Source: Fibrobacter sp. UWB2 | GTDB taxonomy: Bacteria > Fibrobacterota > Fibrobacteria > Fibrobacterales > Fibrobacteraceae | Reading direction: 5' to 3' | Assembly (NCBI RefSeq): GCF_002210425.1 | Contig: NZ_MWQK01000008.1 | Location: 1-64,000 of the forward strand | DNA length: 64,000 nt | Shown here: piece after piece, positions 1-7,383 of the stretch | Layout: each line of letters opens with the position of its first letter | Numbering within the stretch: position 1 is the stretch's first letter | Notes under the pieces: model-generated | The model's input: the letters and a program-made list of their open reading frames with translations, nothing else | Database searches by the model: none | Told to the model about the DNA's origin: nothing | Made by a program: the position numbers and the translations under genes

Positions 1-527
1 GCATGAACTCCGAATACGCAAACCAGAACAGCTACGACTGTATCCAGGTTCACGGCGGTTCGGGCTACATGCTTGAATACGCTTGCCAGCGCCTCTACCG
101 CGACGCTCGTATCACCTCCATTTACGAAGGTACGACGCAGCTCCAGACGGTTGCAGCACTTCCGCACATCACCACCGGCAGCTACGGCCTCATGCTCGAA
201 GAACTCGAAGCCATGGACGTTCGCCCGGAATACGAAAGCCTCAAGGCTCGCGCCAAGGCTATGGACGAAAAGTACAACGAAGCTATTGAATACGTGAAGT
301 CCGTTGAAAACAACGAATTCACCGACCTCTGCAGCCGTCACTTGTACGAACTCGCCGCAAACTGCGTGATGACCCAGTTGCTCCTCCGCGATGCAACCAA
401 GGCACCGGAACTGTTCGACAAGAGCGTGAAGGTGTACTTGAACCTCGCCGAAGCTGAAGTCGCAAAGCACTACAACTTTGTGAAGAGCCTCCGCGTGGAA
501 TCGCTCGAAAGCTACAAGCAGGCATAA
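1..527 (+). CDS. Acyl-CoA dehydrogenase, C-terminal part (5' end outside window)
   Basis: This is the 3' part of an acyl-CoA dehydrogenase, a flavoenzyme that oxidises acyl-CoA thioesters. The reading frame is open to the left edge, so the ATG at position 3 is internal, not a start. The motif CIQVHGGSGYMLEYACQRLY followed by RDARITSIYEGTTQLQ is the conserved C-terminal FAD and dimer-contact segment of the family. About 90 residues of a C-terminal helical extension follow, as in the longer anaerobe-type enzymes. The same 3' end recurs almost unchanged at 2577-3106, and a 5' fragment of such a gene lies at 1113-1242. The family is clear; the substrate cannot be told from this part. Confidence 0.9.
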   Translation, partial: MNSEYANQNSYDCIQVHGGSGYMLEYACQRLYRDARITSIYEGTTQLQTVAALPHITTGSYGLMLEELEAMDVRPEYESLKARAKAMDEKYNEAIEYVKSVENNEFTDLCSRHLYELAANCVMTQLLLRDATKAPELFDKSVKVYLNLAEAEVAKHYNFVKSLRVESLESYKQA

Positions 528-530
528 GCC
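1..530. repeat. Direct repeat, left copy (acyl-CoA dehydrogenase 3' end)
   Basis: Positions 1-530 match 2577-3106 base for base except for five substitutions, all within the last 180 bases (one changes Val to Met, four are silent). The similarity stops just after the stop codon, at GCATAAGCC. The left limit of the repeat lies outside the window. The copies are in direct orientation and enclose about 2 kb. Confidence 0.95.
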
Positions 531-538
531 CTGCAGGA

Positions 539-566
539 TGTCATCCCCGCGAAGGCGGGGATCTCC
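539..566. repeat. GC-rich intergenic palindrome with TGTCAT foot
   Basis: TGTCAT is followed by CCCCGC-GAA-GGCGGGG. It belongs to a set of GC hairpins with a TGTCAT/ATGACA foot found between genes across the window (near 1038, 5466, 33750, 54608, 54691, 56403 and 62168). It resembles REP-type elements. Confidence 0.6.
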
Positions 567-577
567 CTTTACAAAAG

Positions 578-606
578 AACCTCGGTGATAAACCGAGGTT
601 TTTTCT
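578..606 (+). terminator. Rho-independent terminator
   Basis: An 8-bp stem AACCTCGG/CCGAGGTT with a 7-base loop is followed by TTTTCTTT. It ends transcription of the left acyl-CoA dehydrogenase copy and lies just before the convergent small gene at 612-764. Confidence 0.85.
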
Positions 607-611
607 TTAAT

Positions 612-764
612 TCACAAATCGGAGAAAACATCTTCCATCGGTTTTCCACGGCTTTCTATAGCATCGGCATAACCGCGTTCCATTTTGCGTTCGAACTCTT
701 CGTCTGTTTCTAATAGAGCATCGCAACGCAGTTCATCGCTTGTATTATTTTCAGCATCACTCAT
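612..764 (-). CDS. Small acidic protein, antitoxin-like C-terminus
   Basis: A 50-residue protein if read from the ATG at 764; an in-frame start at 809 would add 15 residues that look like non-coding sequence. The C-terminal half, EEFERKMERGYADAIESRGK followed by PMEDVFSDL, resembles the toxin-binding tail of RelB/Phd-type antitoxins (a charged helix, then GYAD...GR..P..EVF). No toxin gene lies next to it, so it is either an orphan antitoxin, a remnant, or unrelated. No clear ribosome binding site is seen. The similarity is a reading by eye, not a search result. Confidence 0.4.
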   Translation of the reverse strand: MSDAENNTSDELRCDALLETDEEFERKMERGYADAIESRGKPMEDVFSDL

Positions 765-809
765 ACAACAACTACTTGGGAAAATCCCTAAAATAAAAAT
801 GTCTCCCAC

Positions 810-1112
810 TGGGACACATCAACGAGAGGTGCGGGGAGTCCTGTCGCTACAAATATACCCCCATTTATCATTACACGCAAGAGGGCTTGCATTACGAAAA
901 GGCGCAGACTCAATTGGGGCAGCGTTGTTTCTTTTCTAGGGGCGGGTAGGCCGGGCAAGCCGGGCGTTGCGGGTGCGGCGTTTGAGCACCCGCAGTGGGG
1001 GTAGCGTAAGACCTGGTCGGGGCGGGTTCGGAACAATATTCCCGAAGGGAATGACTATAAGGGCGGGGCCAGGGCTGGAGCGAGGGGGACTCTCCCCCCC
1101 CCCTTTATATAA
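810..1112. other. Gene-free GC-rich stretch with hairpins
   Basis: No convincing gene. From about 938 the sequence turns very GC-rich, unlike the AT-rich cassette that follows. Hairpins are GCGGGTGC...GCACCCGC (about 967-993), ATTCCCGAAGGGAATGAC (1038-1055, one of the intergenic palindromes), and GGGGGA-CTC-TCCCCC just before 1100. It could be repeat-derived spacer or a structured RNA; the sequence does not decide. Confidence 0.4.
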
Positions 1113-1242
1113 ATCGAGCACAAGGAGCGCGGCTACGCAGACAAGGACAACTTCGACTATGCGCCGGAAGATTTTGCCGACGCTATGGACAACTACAACC
1201 GCGTTCTCGAAGTCGCTGGCGACATCACCGCGAACATCGTCT
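1113..1242 (+). pseudogene. Acyl-CoA dehydrogenase 5' fragment
   Basis: The frame beginning at 1113 reads IEHKERGYADKDNFDYAPED then FADAMDNYNRVLEVAGDITA and NIV. This matches the N-terminal helical region of the same anaerobe-type acyl-CoA dehydrogenases whose 3' end flanks the region. A stop (TAA 1110-1112) lies immediately upstream. After NIV the frame runs into AT-rich sequence unlike the family and stops near 1290. About 20-25 codons of a normal N-terminus and the whole middle of the gene are missing. It therefore looks like the left remnant of a second copy whose right remnant is at 2577-3106. The assignment is by motif memory. Confidence 0.6.
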
Positions 1243-1328
1243 TTTACATTTTCAAAAATTTACTTGACAATGTTTCCTTTTTTTTATATTTATGATAAAA
1301 CACAACCGTAGCCCAAAAGGCTGTATTT

Positions 1329-1718
1329 ATGAAAGAAATCATTGTAATATACGGCGACAATAATGTCGGAAAAACAACCGTAATTAATGAAATTTACGAC
1401 GACCTCGTTAAAAAGGGAGCATCCATAAAGAACGCCAAAACACAGCAAGGTGGAAGTCGAATGGATTTCGACGCTGAATTGAACTATAATGGGAAAAACA
1501 TAGCCCTGATGTCCATGGGCGATTCTGTCGGCAGTGTAACCACAGTCATTCGTAAATACAAGCAATCCGATATACTGATAACAGCATACAACACCAAACA
1601 CGCCACATTAAGCCGTGAGTGGTTAAAAAATGCCCAAAAGATAACGATCGTGCGTAAAAGTTCCGCAACCAATTCGGACAACAGCAGCGTCTTGCAACAG
1701 GTTTTAGCTTTAATATAA
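1329..1718 (+). CDS. Small P-loop NTPase of unknown role
   Basis: A 129-residue protein. A Walker A motif, GDNNVGKTT, sits at residues 9-17 directly after a hydrophobic strand (IIVIY), so nucleotide binding is likely. A second strand, NIALMSMGDSVGS, at about residues 57-69 could supply the Walker B-side aspartate, and DILITAYNTKHA follows. It is too short for a full ABC or AAA domain and resembles stand-alone small P-loop proteins of mobile regions. Base composition is clearly more AT-rich than the dehydrogenase fragments around it, suggesting transfer. It is the first of three genes in the cassette; 76 bases separate it from the next. No function can be assigned. Confidence 0.7.
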   Translation: MKEIIVIYGDNNVGKTTVINEIYDDLVKKGASIKNAKTQQGGSRMDFDAELNYNGKNIALMSMGDSVGSVTTVIRKYKQSDILITAYNTKHATLSREWLKNAQKITIVRKSSATNSDNSSVLQQVLALI

Positions 1719-1794
1719 ACAAGTTCATCTCTTTACACTGTAGATGTCCTATGCAATTGTAAAGTTCACTTTTTTAGGACAAAAAGGAAATGAT

Positions 1795-2037
1795 ATGAAA
1801 CAAGTTTGTGCAATGTGCGGGAAGGAACACATATCAAACGGATGCCTCGATACAGATGCTTTTGGAACTTACGGAGCTAGCGTAGGCGTAACGCCTCAAG
1901 CCAAAGTTCCATCAAATTATAGCACATGGGACTTTCTTAGAGACGAAGGCTTTAGCCCTAGCGACTATTTTTGCAAGCACTGTCGCGACCGACTTCTTAG
2001 AAAACATAAAGCTGTGTGCGGATGGACAAGTTTTTAG
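1795..2037 (+). CDS. Small protein with two CxxC pairs
   Basis: An 80-residue protein. The start at 1795 is chosen because AAGGAA lies just upstream; an in-frame ATG at 1744 would add 17 residues without a good ribosome site. Cysteine pairs CAMC (about residues 5-8) and CKHC (about 62-65) could together bind one zinc ion, a zinc-ribbon-like arrangement with a 50-residue insert. It overlaps the start of the following YidD-domain gene, so the two are probably translated together. AT-rich, like its neighbours. I do not recognise the family. Confidence 0.6.
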   Translation: MKQVCAMCGKEHISNGCLDTDAFGTYGASVGVTPQAKVPSNYSTWDFLRDEGFSPSDYFCKHCRDRLLRKHKAVCGWTSF

Positions 2038-2513
2038 CAACGAATTACTTATCGGATGAGGCCTCAGAAGCGGAACGCTATGTCTTGAACAAAAAAATGA
2101 CGCGTCCGCCTATTTCTTATTTTTCCATCGGCATTCACGCATTTATATTTCTGTATATCGTTATAGCCTCATTTTTTTTGATATTTTGCTTATGCCACTT
2201 TTGGGCATTTTTTTCATCTAATTGCCGTTCGTTTTGGACGAGCGAAAATTCAATTGTATTTTACATTGCCGTTACCATAATTTCCTTTTTCATTGCGCTC
2301 TCAATATTCTCTAAACGTATTTTGATTGGACTTATCCATGTTTATCAACGATACGCCCCTGAATCTCGTCGCAGAATGTGCCTTTTCAAGCCAACTTGTT
2401 CGGAATACGCCTTATTAGCGTTGAATAAATATGGTTCTATTCGAGGAACAATAAAAACAATTGACCGGTTAAAAAGGTGCAAAGGTGGCAAGTATCATAT
2501 CGATTATCCATAA
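2022..2513 (+). CDS. YidD-domain membrane protein with N-terminal TM extension
   Basis: A 163-residue protein from ATG 2022 (a GTG at 2016 is also possible; both overlap the previous gene). Residues about 31-62 and 78-98 are strongly hydrophobic and likely cross the membrane. Residues about 104-163 match the YidD family: YQRYAPESRRRMC, then FKPTCSEYALLALNKYGSI, then RCKGGKYHIDYP near the end. Canonical YidD (about 70-90 residues, one amphipathic helix) sits beside yidC/rnpA and aids membrane insertion by YidC. Here it has gained two TM segments and lies in an accessory cassette far from any yidC gene, so its job is probably different. The stop is 65 bases before the second dehydrogenase copy. 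Confidence 0.75.
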   Translation: MDKFLATNYLSDEASEAERYVLNKKMTRPPISYFSIGIHAFIFLYIVIASFFLIFCLCHFWAFFSSNCRSFWTSENSIVFYIAVTIISFFIALSIFSKRILIGLIHVYQRYAPESRRRMCLFKPTCSEYALLALNKYGSIRGTIKTIDRLKRCKGGKYHIDYP

Positions 2514-2576
2514 GCCCAAAACGCTTGTTCAAAAAAAAGCTACTTTATTTGGCGTAAGCCGAACGGTCGTGTGACC

Positions 2577-3106
2577 GCATGAACTCCGAATACGCAAACC
2601 AGAACAGCTACGACTGTATCCAGGTTCACGGCGGTTCGGGCTACATGCTTGAATACGCTTGCCAGCGCCTCTACCGCGACGCTCGTATCACCTCCATTTA
2701 CGAAGGTACGACGCAGCTCCAGACGGTTGCAGCACTTCCGCACATCACCACCGGCAGCTACGGCCTCATGCTCGAAGAACTCGAAGCCATGGACGTTCGC
2801 CCGGAATACGAAAGCCTCAAGGCTCGCGCCAAGGCTATGGACGAAAAGTACAACGAAGCTATTGAATACGTGAAGTCCGTTGAAAACAACGAATTCACCG
2901 ACCTCTGCAGCCGTCACTTGTACGAACTCGCCGCCAACTGCGTGATGACCCAGTTGCTCCTCCGCGATGCCACCAAGGCACCGGAACTGTTCGACAAGAG
3001 CATGAAGGTGTACTTGAACCTCGCCGAAGCCGAAGTCGCAAAGCACTACAACTTTGTGAAGAGCCTCCGCGTGGAATCGCTGGAAAGCTACAAGCAGGCA
3101 TAAGCC
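2577..3106. repeat. Direct repeat, right copy (acyl-CoA dehydrogenase 3' end)
   Basis: The right copy of the repeat at 1-530, with five base differences. Upstream of it the frame is closed by a TAA at 2555-2557, so the copy begins inside the gene. The break with the left copy's flank after GCATAAGCC marks the right end of the repeat. Confidence 0.95.
2579..3103 (+). pseudogene. Acyl-CoA dehydrogenase 3' fragment (truncated second copy)
   Basis: The frame encodes the same 174 C-terminal residues as 3-527 with one change (SVKVY to SMKVY). The catalytic and N-terminal domains are absent: the reading frame is blocked by TAA at 2555-2557 and the sequence before it belongs to the AT-rich cassette. 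With no ribosome site before ATG 2579 it is unlikely to be expressed as a useful protein. It is followed by a strong terminator at 3128-3156, probably the original end of the dehydrogenase transcript. Read with the 5' fragment at 1113-1242, it looks like the tail of a second gene copy whose middle was replaced. Confidence 0.8.
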
Positions 3107-3127
3107 TCGCTAACGCGAAATTGAAGG

Positions 3128-3156
3128 CCCCGACTCTGACGAGTCGGGGTTTTGTT
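3128..3156 (+). terminator. Rho-independent terminator
   Basis: A perfect 9-bp stem CCCCGACTC/GAGTCGGGG with a TGAC loop, followed by TTTTGTTT. It closes the dehydrogenase fragment. Confidence 0.9.
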
Positions 3157-3233
3157 TATATCCCAATTATTTTCTTTCTCATGCGCTATCACCCGAAAAA
3201 TTGTATAGCTTTATAAATAGATGGAGAAATTTT

Positions 3234-4109
3234 ATGGGAGCGAACAACGATTTTCAGAAGATTGATCTGAATGATTACATCCAGACGGGCGAAGGCGGGA
3301 CTGCGCTCGCGTATACGCATAGGAACGGCAAATCGCTTGCAAAGTTGTACAATCCGGATTTTGACGCAAATACAATAAAAAATGAATTTTGGGCATCGCG
3401 GACGGCTTTCGAGTTGGGCATTTCTACACCGGAACCGTTTCGTTTGATTACGGAAGGCAAGCGTTTTGGCGGGGAATACGAGCTCATTCAAGGCAAGCGT
3501 TCTTTTTCGCGAATCATTTCGCAGGAGCCCGAACGGCTAGAAGAGATTTCCTTGGAATTTGCCCGCATGGCACGAGAGCTCCACGCAACAAAAGCAGATA
3601 CTTCGCGGCTCAAGTCTTACAAGCAGATGATTACGCAGTTCTATTCCGAAAAGGATTTCGTACCGGAAGACTACAGAAATCGCATCTTGAAATTTTTGGA
3701 TAAAGTTCCAGATACTGAGACTTGCCTCCATGGCGATTTGCAGATTGGCAATGCCATCACCGACGGAAAGAGGACTTTCTGGATTGACTTGGGTGGGTTC
3801 GGATACGGTGCTCCGGAATGGGACCTTGCACTTATGTGGAACTTGGCGCACATGCCAGATGCAGACAAACTAGACTTTCTTTTCCATCTGCCGTCTGAAA
3901 CGATGAAAGCCCACTGGAACATTTTCTTCACGGCCTATCTCGGCACAAATGATCCGCAGTGCATCGAAGAGGCGACACGCCGACTTCCGCTATTTGCCGC
4001 AGCGAAAATTCCGTACATGTTCGGAATAGCGTTCCATAAAAATGTGCCCGAGGAATTTTTCGCTCTTCTCACTCAGATGTTGGACCAGTCAGACACAGGT
4101 AAGGAGTAA
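3234..4109 (+). CDS. APH-like kinase family protein (TIGR02172-type)
   Basis: A 291-residue protein with the aminoglycoside-phosphotransferase/choline-kinase fold. The Brenner-type motif is CLHGDLQIGN (HGD at 166-168, Asn173) and the metal-binding Asp is in WIDLGGFGYG (Asp185), followed by APEWDLAL. It therefore probably phosphorylates a small molecule, or acts as a kinase-like protein, in the cytoplasm. It resembles a paralogous family first defined in Fibrobacter succinogenes (TIGR02172). The start at 3234 is preferred over one 33 bases upstream because GGAG precedes it at seven bases. The GNAT gene follows two bases after its stop, so the pair is an operon. Antibiotic resistance should not be assumed from the fold. 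Confidence 0.8.
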   Translation: MGANNDFQKIDLNDYIQTGEGGTALAYTHRNGKSLAKLYNPDFDANTIKNEFWASRTAFELGISTPEPFRLITEGKRFGGEYELIQGKRSFSRIISQEPERLEEISLEFARMARELHATKADTSRLKSYKQMITQFYSEKDFVPEDYRNRILKFLDKVPDTETCLHGDLQIGNAITDGKRTFWIDLGGFGYGAPEWDLALMWNLAHMPDADKLDFLFHLPSETMKAHWNIFFTAYLGTNDPQCIEEATRRLPLFAAAKIPYMFGIAFHKNVPEEFFALLTQMLDQSDTGKE

Positions 4110-4111
4110 CC

Positions 4112-4741
4112 ATGAAACTCGAATTCGGTTTACAGACTCGCGAAGAACTCGACGAGGCGAGCGCAATTATGGCCAGGGCATACGAGGATTACGACTATGT
4201 CACACTCTATTTCCGTGATGCAGAAAAAAGCCGAAAGGGGGTGCAGATTTTTATGAACTGCGTCCTAAAAGCAAATTATGGAAAAGCAGATTTACTGGCA
4301 GCGCATCGGGACGGTAAGCTGGTTGCCCGCGCAACACTGGAGGCACCCGGCTTCAAGAAACCTTCCGCATTCCAATACATCATACACGGTTTTTGGCGAG
4401 TATACCTTAACACGAAATGGAGCGAAATCAATGGATTCGTGGCCATGGACGAAGGCGCCAGCAAGCCCTGCCACGATTTTCAGAAATCAGGGCCGGACAT
4501 CTGGTATCTCAGCATGCTCGAAGTAGACCCGTCTGCACAGGGGCAGGGCGTCGGTTCGCAATTTTTAACTTATATAGAAGATTATGTACGAGAACGCGGC
4601 GGCAAGCAGTTGGCGCTATTCACAAATTCAAAAGAAAATCTCGCTTTTTACAGCAAGCGAGGATACGAGGTCTTCCACGAATGTGAAATCGAGCACAACG
4701 GCCGAAAAATCGGCAGCTGGAGCATGAAGAAGACGCTATAG
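4112..4741 (+). CDS. GNAT family N-acetyltransferase
   Basis: A 209-residue cytoplasmic acetyltransferase. The acetyl-CoA pyrophosphate loop (motif A) is visible as LEVDPSAQGQGVGSQFL at about 136-152, and the later ALFTNSKENLAFYSKRGYEV is the usual motif B segment. The substrate is unknown. GTAAGGAG lies just before its ATG, inside the end of the upstream kinase-like gene, so the two are co-transcribed and may act on related small molecules. Confidence 0.85.
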   Translation: MKLEFGLQTREELDEASAIMARAYEDYDYVTLYFRDAEKSRKGVQIFMNCVLKANYGKADLLAAHRDGKLVARATLEAPGFKKPSAFQYIIHGFWRVYLNTKWSEINGFVAMDEGASKPCHDFQKSGPDIWYLSMLEVDPSAQGQGVGSQFLTYIEDYVRERGGKQLALFTNSKENLAFYSKRGYEVFHECEIEHNGRKIGSWSMKKTL

Positions 4742-4812
4742 ACGAAAGAAATGACGACAAGAAAAATCCGATGAGCTTTACCTTTCGCATCTTTTTTGCA
4801 TAAATTTATAGC

Positions 4813-5424
4813 ATGAAACCCGCTCTAAAAATAATTGCAATTTTGCTCATCATTTGCGTTACAAGTGTAACGACTGCGCTTGTCATGAAAAAGCTGTACT
4901 CCGACACAAAACGGACGAGCATCACAAGCGAGTTTGTGGAGCAGCAAATTAGCGAGATTTCGGAGCTTGCGACCCTCCACCACCACTACCGCAAAAATGC
5001 AAACTACCAGGACGCGAAAAAACTCCTCGAATACATGCCCAACTGGAGAATCAACAAATCCATCAAGGAATTTTCGCTTGTTTATGAGGGCGATGTCAAG
5101 CTGGGTTACAATTTGAAGGACATCAAGATTCTTGTCGAGCCGAACACGCAAAGCATTTTTATTTATCTGCCGGAGCCCAGGATTCTAAGCCACAGCATCG
5201 ATTTCGAGAGCATACAAATTCTTTGGGAAAAGCAAGGCTGGTTCAACAACATCCGCTTCGAAGACTTCAAGCAGTTCTTTATTTCTGAACAAAAGAAATA
5301 CGAACAGGAGAACAGCGAGGAGCTCAAGCGCAGAGCACGCGAGCATGCGATGAAGTTAATCCAGTTGCGGCTCGGGACAACCATAGAACACGGCTACAAG
5401 GTCAATCTGGAGCAGCGCGAATAA
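4813..5424 (+). CDS. DUF4230 family membrane-anchored protein
   Basis: A 203-residue protein. Residues about 5-24 form one hydrophobic segment (IIAILLIICVTSVTTALV), an uncleaved anchor, leaving about 180 residues probably outside the membrane. The body (SELATLHHHYRKN, then EFSLVYEGDVKLGYNLKDIK) matches DUF4230, a family of unknown function common in Bacteroidetes and relatives. The C-terminal third is a charged helix rich in Glu, Lys and Arg. It has no close operon partner. A TAAATTTATAG sequence directly before the gene (about 4801-4811) could be its -10 region, which would give a very short leader. Confidence 0.75.
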   Translation: MKPALKIIAILLIICVTSVTTALVMKKLYSDTKRTSITSEFVEQQISEISELATLHHHYRKNANYQDAKKLLEYMPNWRINKSIKEFSLVYEGDVKLGYNLKDIKILVEPNTQSIFIYLPEPRILSHSIDFESIQILWEKQGWFNNIRFEDFKQFFISEQKKYEQENSEELKRRAREHAMKLIQLRLGTTIEHGYKVNLEQRE

Positions 5425-5465
5425 AAACTGGCCGCCCCGCGAGGGACGACCAATTTAATTTTCGG

Positions 5466-5502
5466 TCTGGATCCTATCGCCTCTATCGAGGCTCCAGGAT
5501 GA
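5466..5502. repeat. Intergenic palindrome with ATGACA foot
   Basis: An imperfect hairpin GGATCC..GCCTC..GAGGC..GG ending in ATGACA, lying between the convergent DUF4230 gene and tsf. Same family as the element at 539. Confidence 0.5.
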
Positions 5503-5514
5503 CAGCAGGCGAAC

Positions 5515-6396
5515 TTAGTTACCGCGTTCGAAGCGGATGAAGTTCACGACCTTCAAGCTGGTAAGGCCGAGCTGCTTTGCAACGACTTCCTGGAGGTAGT
5601 CCTTGACAGAGAGCTTCTTCGGGTTCTTTTCAGACATGAAGAATTCCTGGTCTTCGAGAACGATTTCCTTAAGGACCTTAGCCACGCGGCCATCAATCTG
5701 GCGCTGCATGAATTCAGGCTTGGTCTGCTTGCCAGAAGCTTCGATCTGAGCCTTGGCAATTTCCTTTTCCTTTTCGATCGTTTCAGCCGGAACTGCAGCA
5801 TCGTTCAATGCAACCGGAGCGAAAGCAGCGGCCTGCATAGCGATGTCCTTAGCAGCCTGCTTGAGAGCAGCTTCGTCAGCAGAGCCTTCGAAAGCGAGTT
5901 CAGTGATAACACCGATCTTGCCCTTCATGTGGCTGTAAACGCCAAACACGGAGTTCGGAACCTTCTTGATTTCTGCAAACTTGCGGAAGTCAATGTTTTC
6001 CTGAATCTTCACGAGGACGTCCTGGAGGCGGTCATTGATCTTGACGCCATCGACGACAGCGTTCTTGAGATCTTCGACGGAAGCGATATCCTGCGTTTCA
6101 ACAGCCTTGGTGGCCATAGCAGCGAGGGCAACGAAGTCGTCGTTGTTGGAAACCGGTTCAGTTTCGCAGGTGAGTTCGAAAGCGGCAGCCTTGTCAGCAG
6201 TTTCGATAAGGTAAACGCGGCCTTCCTTAGCAGCCTTGTCTGCGCGCTTTGCAGCGACAGCAGCACCGTGCTTGCGGAGGAGTTCAACGGCCTTGTCCAT
6301 GTCACCGTCAGTTTCGACGAGTGCCTTCTTGCACTGCATCATGCCGACGCCAGTCTTCTGGCGGAGTTCGTTAACGAGGGAAGCGGTAATCTGCAT
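5515..6396 (-). CDS. tsf: Elongation factor Ts
   Basis: A 293-residue EF-Ts, the guanine nucleotide exchange factor for EF-Tu. The N-terminal UBA-like module (MQITASLVNELRQKTGVGMM then QCKKALVETDGDMDKAVELL) is followed by the signature ELTCETEPVSNNDDFVALA at about 73-91 that contacts EF-Tu, then two core subdomains. The length is normal for the family. It lies one base after the rpsB stop, in the conserved rpsB-tsf operon. Confidence 0.98.
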   Translation of the reverse strand: MQITASLVNELRQKTGVGMMQCKKALVETDGDMDKAVELLRKHGAAVAAKRADKAAKEGRVYLIETADKAAAFELTCETEPVSNNDDFVALAAMATKAVETQDIASVEDLKNAVVDGVKINDRLQDVLVKIQENIDFRKFAEIKKVPNSVFGVYSHMKGKIGVITELAFEGSADEAALKQAAKDIAMQAAAFAPVALNDAAVPAETIEKEKEIAKAQIEASGKQTKPEFMQRQIDGRVAKVLKEIVLEDQEFFMSEKNPKKLSVKDYLQEVVAKQLGLTSLKVVNFIRFERGN

Positions 6397-6397
6397 A

Positions 6398-7138
6398 TTA
6401 CTTGTCCTCGCCGTTGTCGAACTTCTTCACTTCTTCCTTGGATTCCTTCTTGTCAGCAGCGACGCGCGGCTTGACGTTAGCAGCGATGTAGTCCACAATG
6501 AGCTTGAGGGACTTCACAGCGTCGTCGTTTGCCGGAATCGGGTAGTCCACGAGGGTCGGATCGACGTTCGTGTCGCAGATGCCGATGATAGGAATGTGGA
6601 GACGGCGAGCTTCTGCAACAGCGATCTTTTCGTGAGCGAGGTCGGTCACGACGAGAAGGCCCGGGAGGTTCACCATTTCGCGGATACCACCGAACACGTC
6701 GAGGAGCTTGGCGCGTTCACGAGTCTTGTCGAGGACTTCCTTCTTGGAGAAAGCCTGGAAGGTGCCGTCCTGTTCCATGGTGTCGATCTTGTCAATCTTC
6801 TTGATGGACTTGCGGACAGTCTGGAAGTTCGTGAGCATACCGCCCAACCAACGGTTGGTGACGGAGAACTGGTTGCAGGTAGCAGCAGCGTCGAGCACGC
6901 ACTGACGTGCAGTCGGCTTCGTGCCAACGAAGAGCACGGTCTTGCCAGATTCAGAAATCTTGGCAGCAGCCTTAGCAGCTTCTTCGAGGAGGTCACGAGT
7001 CTTGGAGAGGTTGAGAACGTAGATGCCGTTCTTTTCTGCCAAGATGTACGGTTTCATTTTCGGATTCCAGCGCTGAGTCTGGTGACCAAAGTGGGAGCCT
7101 GCAGCAAGCAGATCTTCGACGGAAGGCAAATTAGCCAT
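6398..7138 (-). CDS. rpsB: 30S ribosomal protein S2
   Basis: A 246-residue S2 protein of the small ribosomal subunit. The N-terminus (MANLPSVEDLLAAGSHFGHQ, TQRWNPKM) and the signatures NRWLGGMLTNFQTVRKSIK and PIIGICDTNVDPTLVDYPIP are typical. The start at 7138 is chosen over an upstream in-frame codon at 7237 because it gives the standard S2 N-terminus and is preceded by AAGGAAAA. The last 20 or so residues are a Lys/Glu-rich tail. It leads the rpsB-tsf operon. Confidence 0.98.
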   Translation of the reverse strand: MANLPSVEDLLAAGSHFGHQTQRWNPKMKPYILAEKNGIYVLNLSKTRDLLEEAAKAAAKISESGKTVLFVGTKPTARQCVLDAAATCNQFSVTNRWLGGMLTNFQTVRKSIKKIDKIDTMEQDGTFQAFSKKEVLDKTRERAKLLDVFGGIREMVNLPGLLVVTDLAHEKIAVAEARRLHIPIIGICDTNVDPTLVDYPIPANDDAVKSLKLIVDYIAANVKPRVAADKKESKEEVKKFDNGEDK

Positions 7139-7282
7139 AGTATATTTTCCTTTTCGGTTGTTACTACCCGGACTGCAATTAAGCCACAAAGCGAAGTCAA
7201 TATTAATTGTACCGCGCCACCGAAGCGACTCTTGCAAGCCGGTGATTGTTTATGCCCAGGCGATATTGCTTGGACGGGGGTA

Positions 7283-7311
7283 AATTTAGAAAAAACAAAA
7301 TTTCATGTCTA
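7283..7311 (-). promoter_or_regulatory. Probable housekeeping-sigma promoter of rpsB-tsf
   Basis: On the minus strand TAGACA and TAAATT are separated by 17 bases; the -10 lies in TTTTTTCTAAATTTAC. A closely similar TTTTTCTAAATTTAC lies before ileS at 37018-37032. The leader to the rpsB start would be about 140 bases. Confidence 0.45.
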
Positions 7312-7383
7312 GTCAATTTTTTCGTTTACACCTGCAACTGACATAACGATATGAGTATAGAACAATTCATCAAGGAGTTAACT

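Noticed and set aside
967-1311. Open frame of 114 codons over the GC-rich segment
   Set aside because: Its composition is repeat-like, and from 1113 on it is out of frame with the acyl-CoA dehydrogenase fragment that is clearly recognisable.
3234-4109. Aminoglycoside resistance gene
   Set aside because: Only the kinase fold is shown; the family is a Fibrobacter paralogous group with no evidence of antibiotic phosphorylation.
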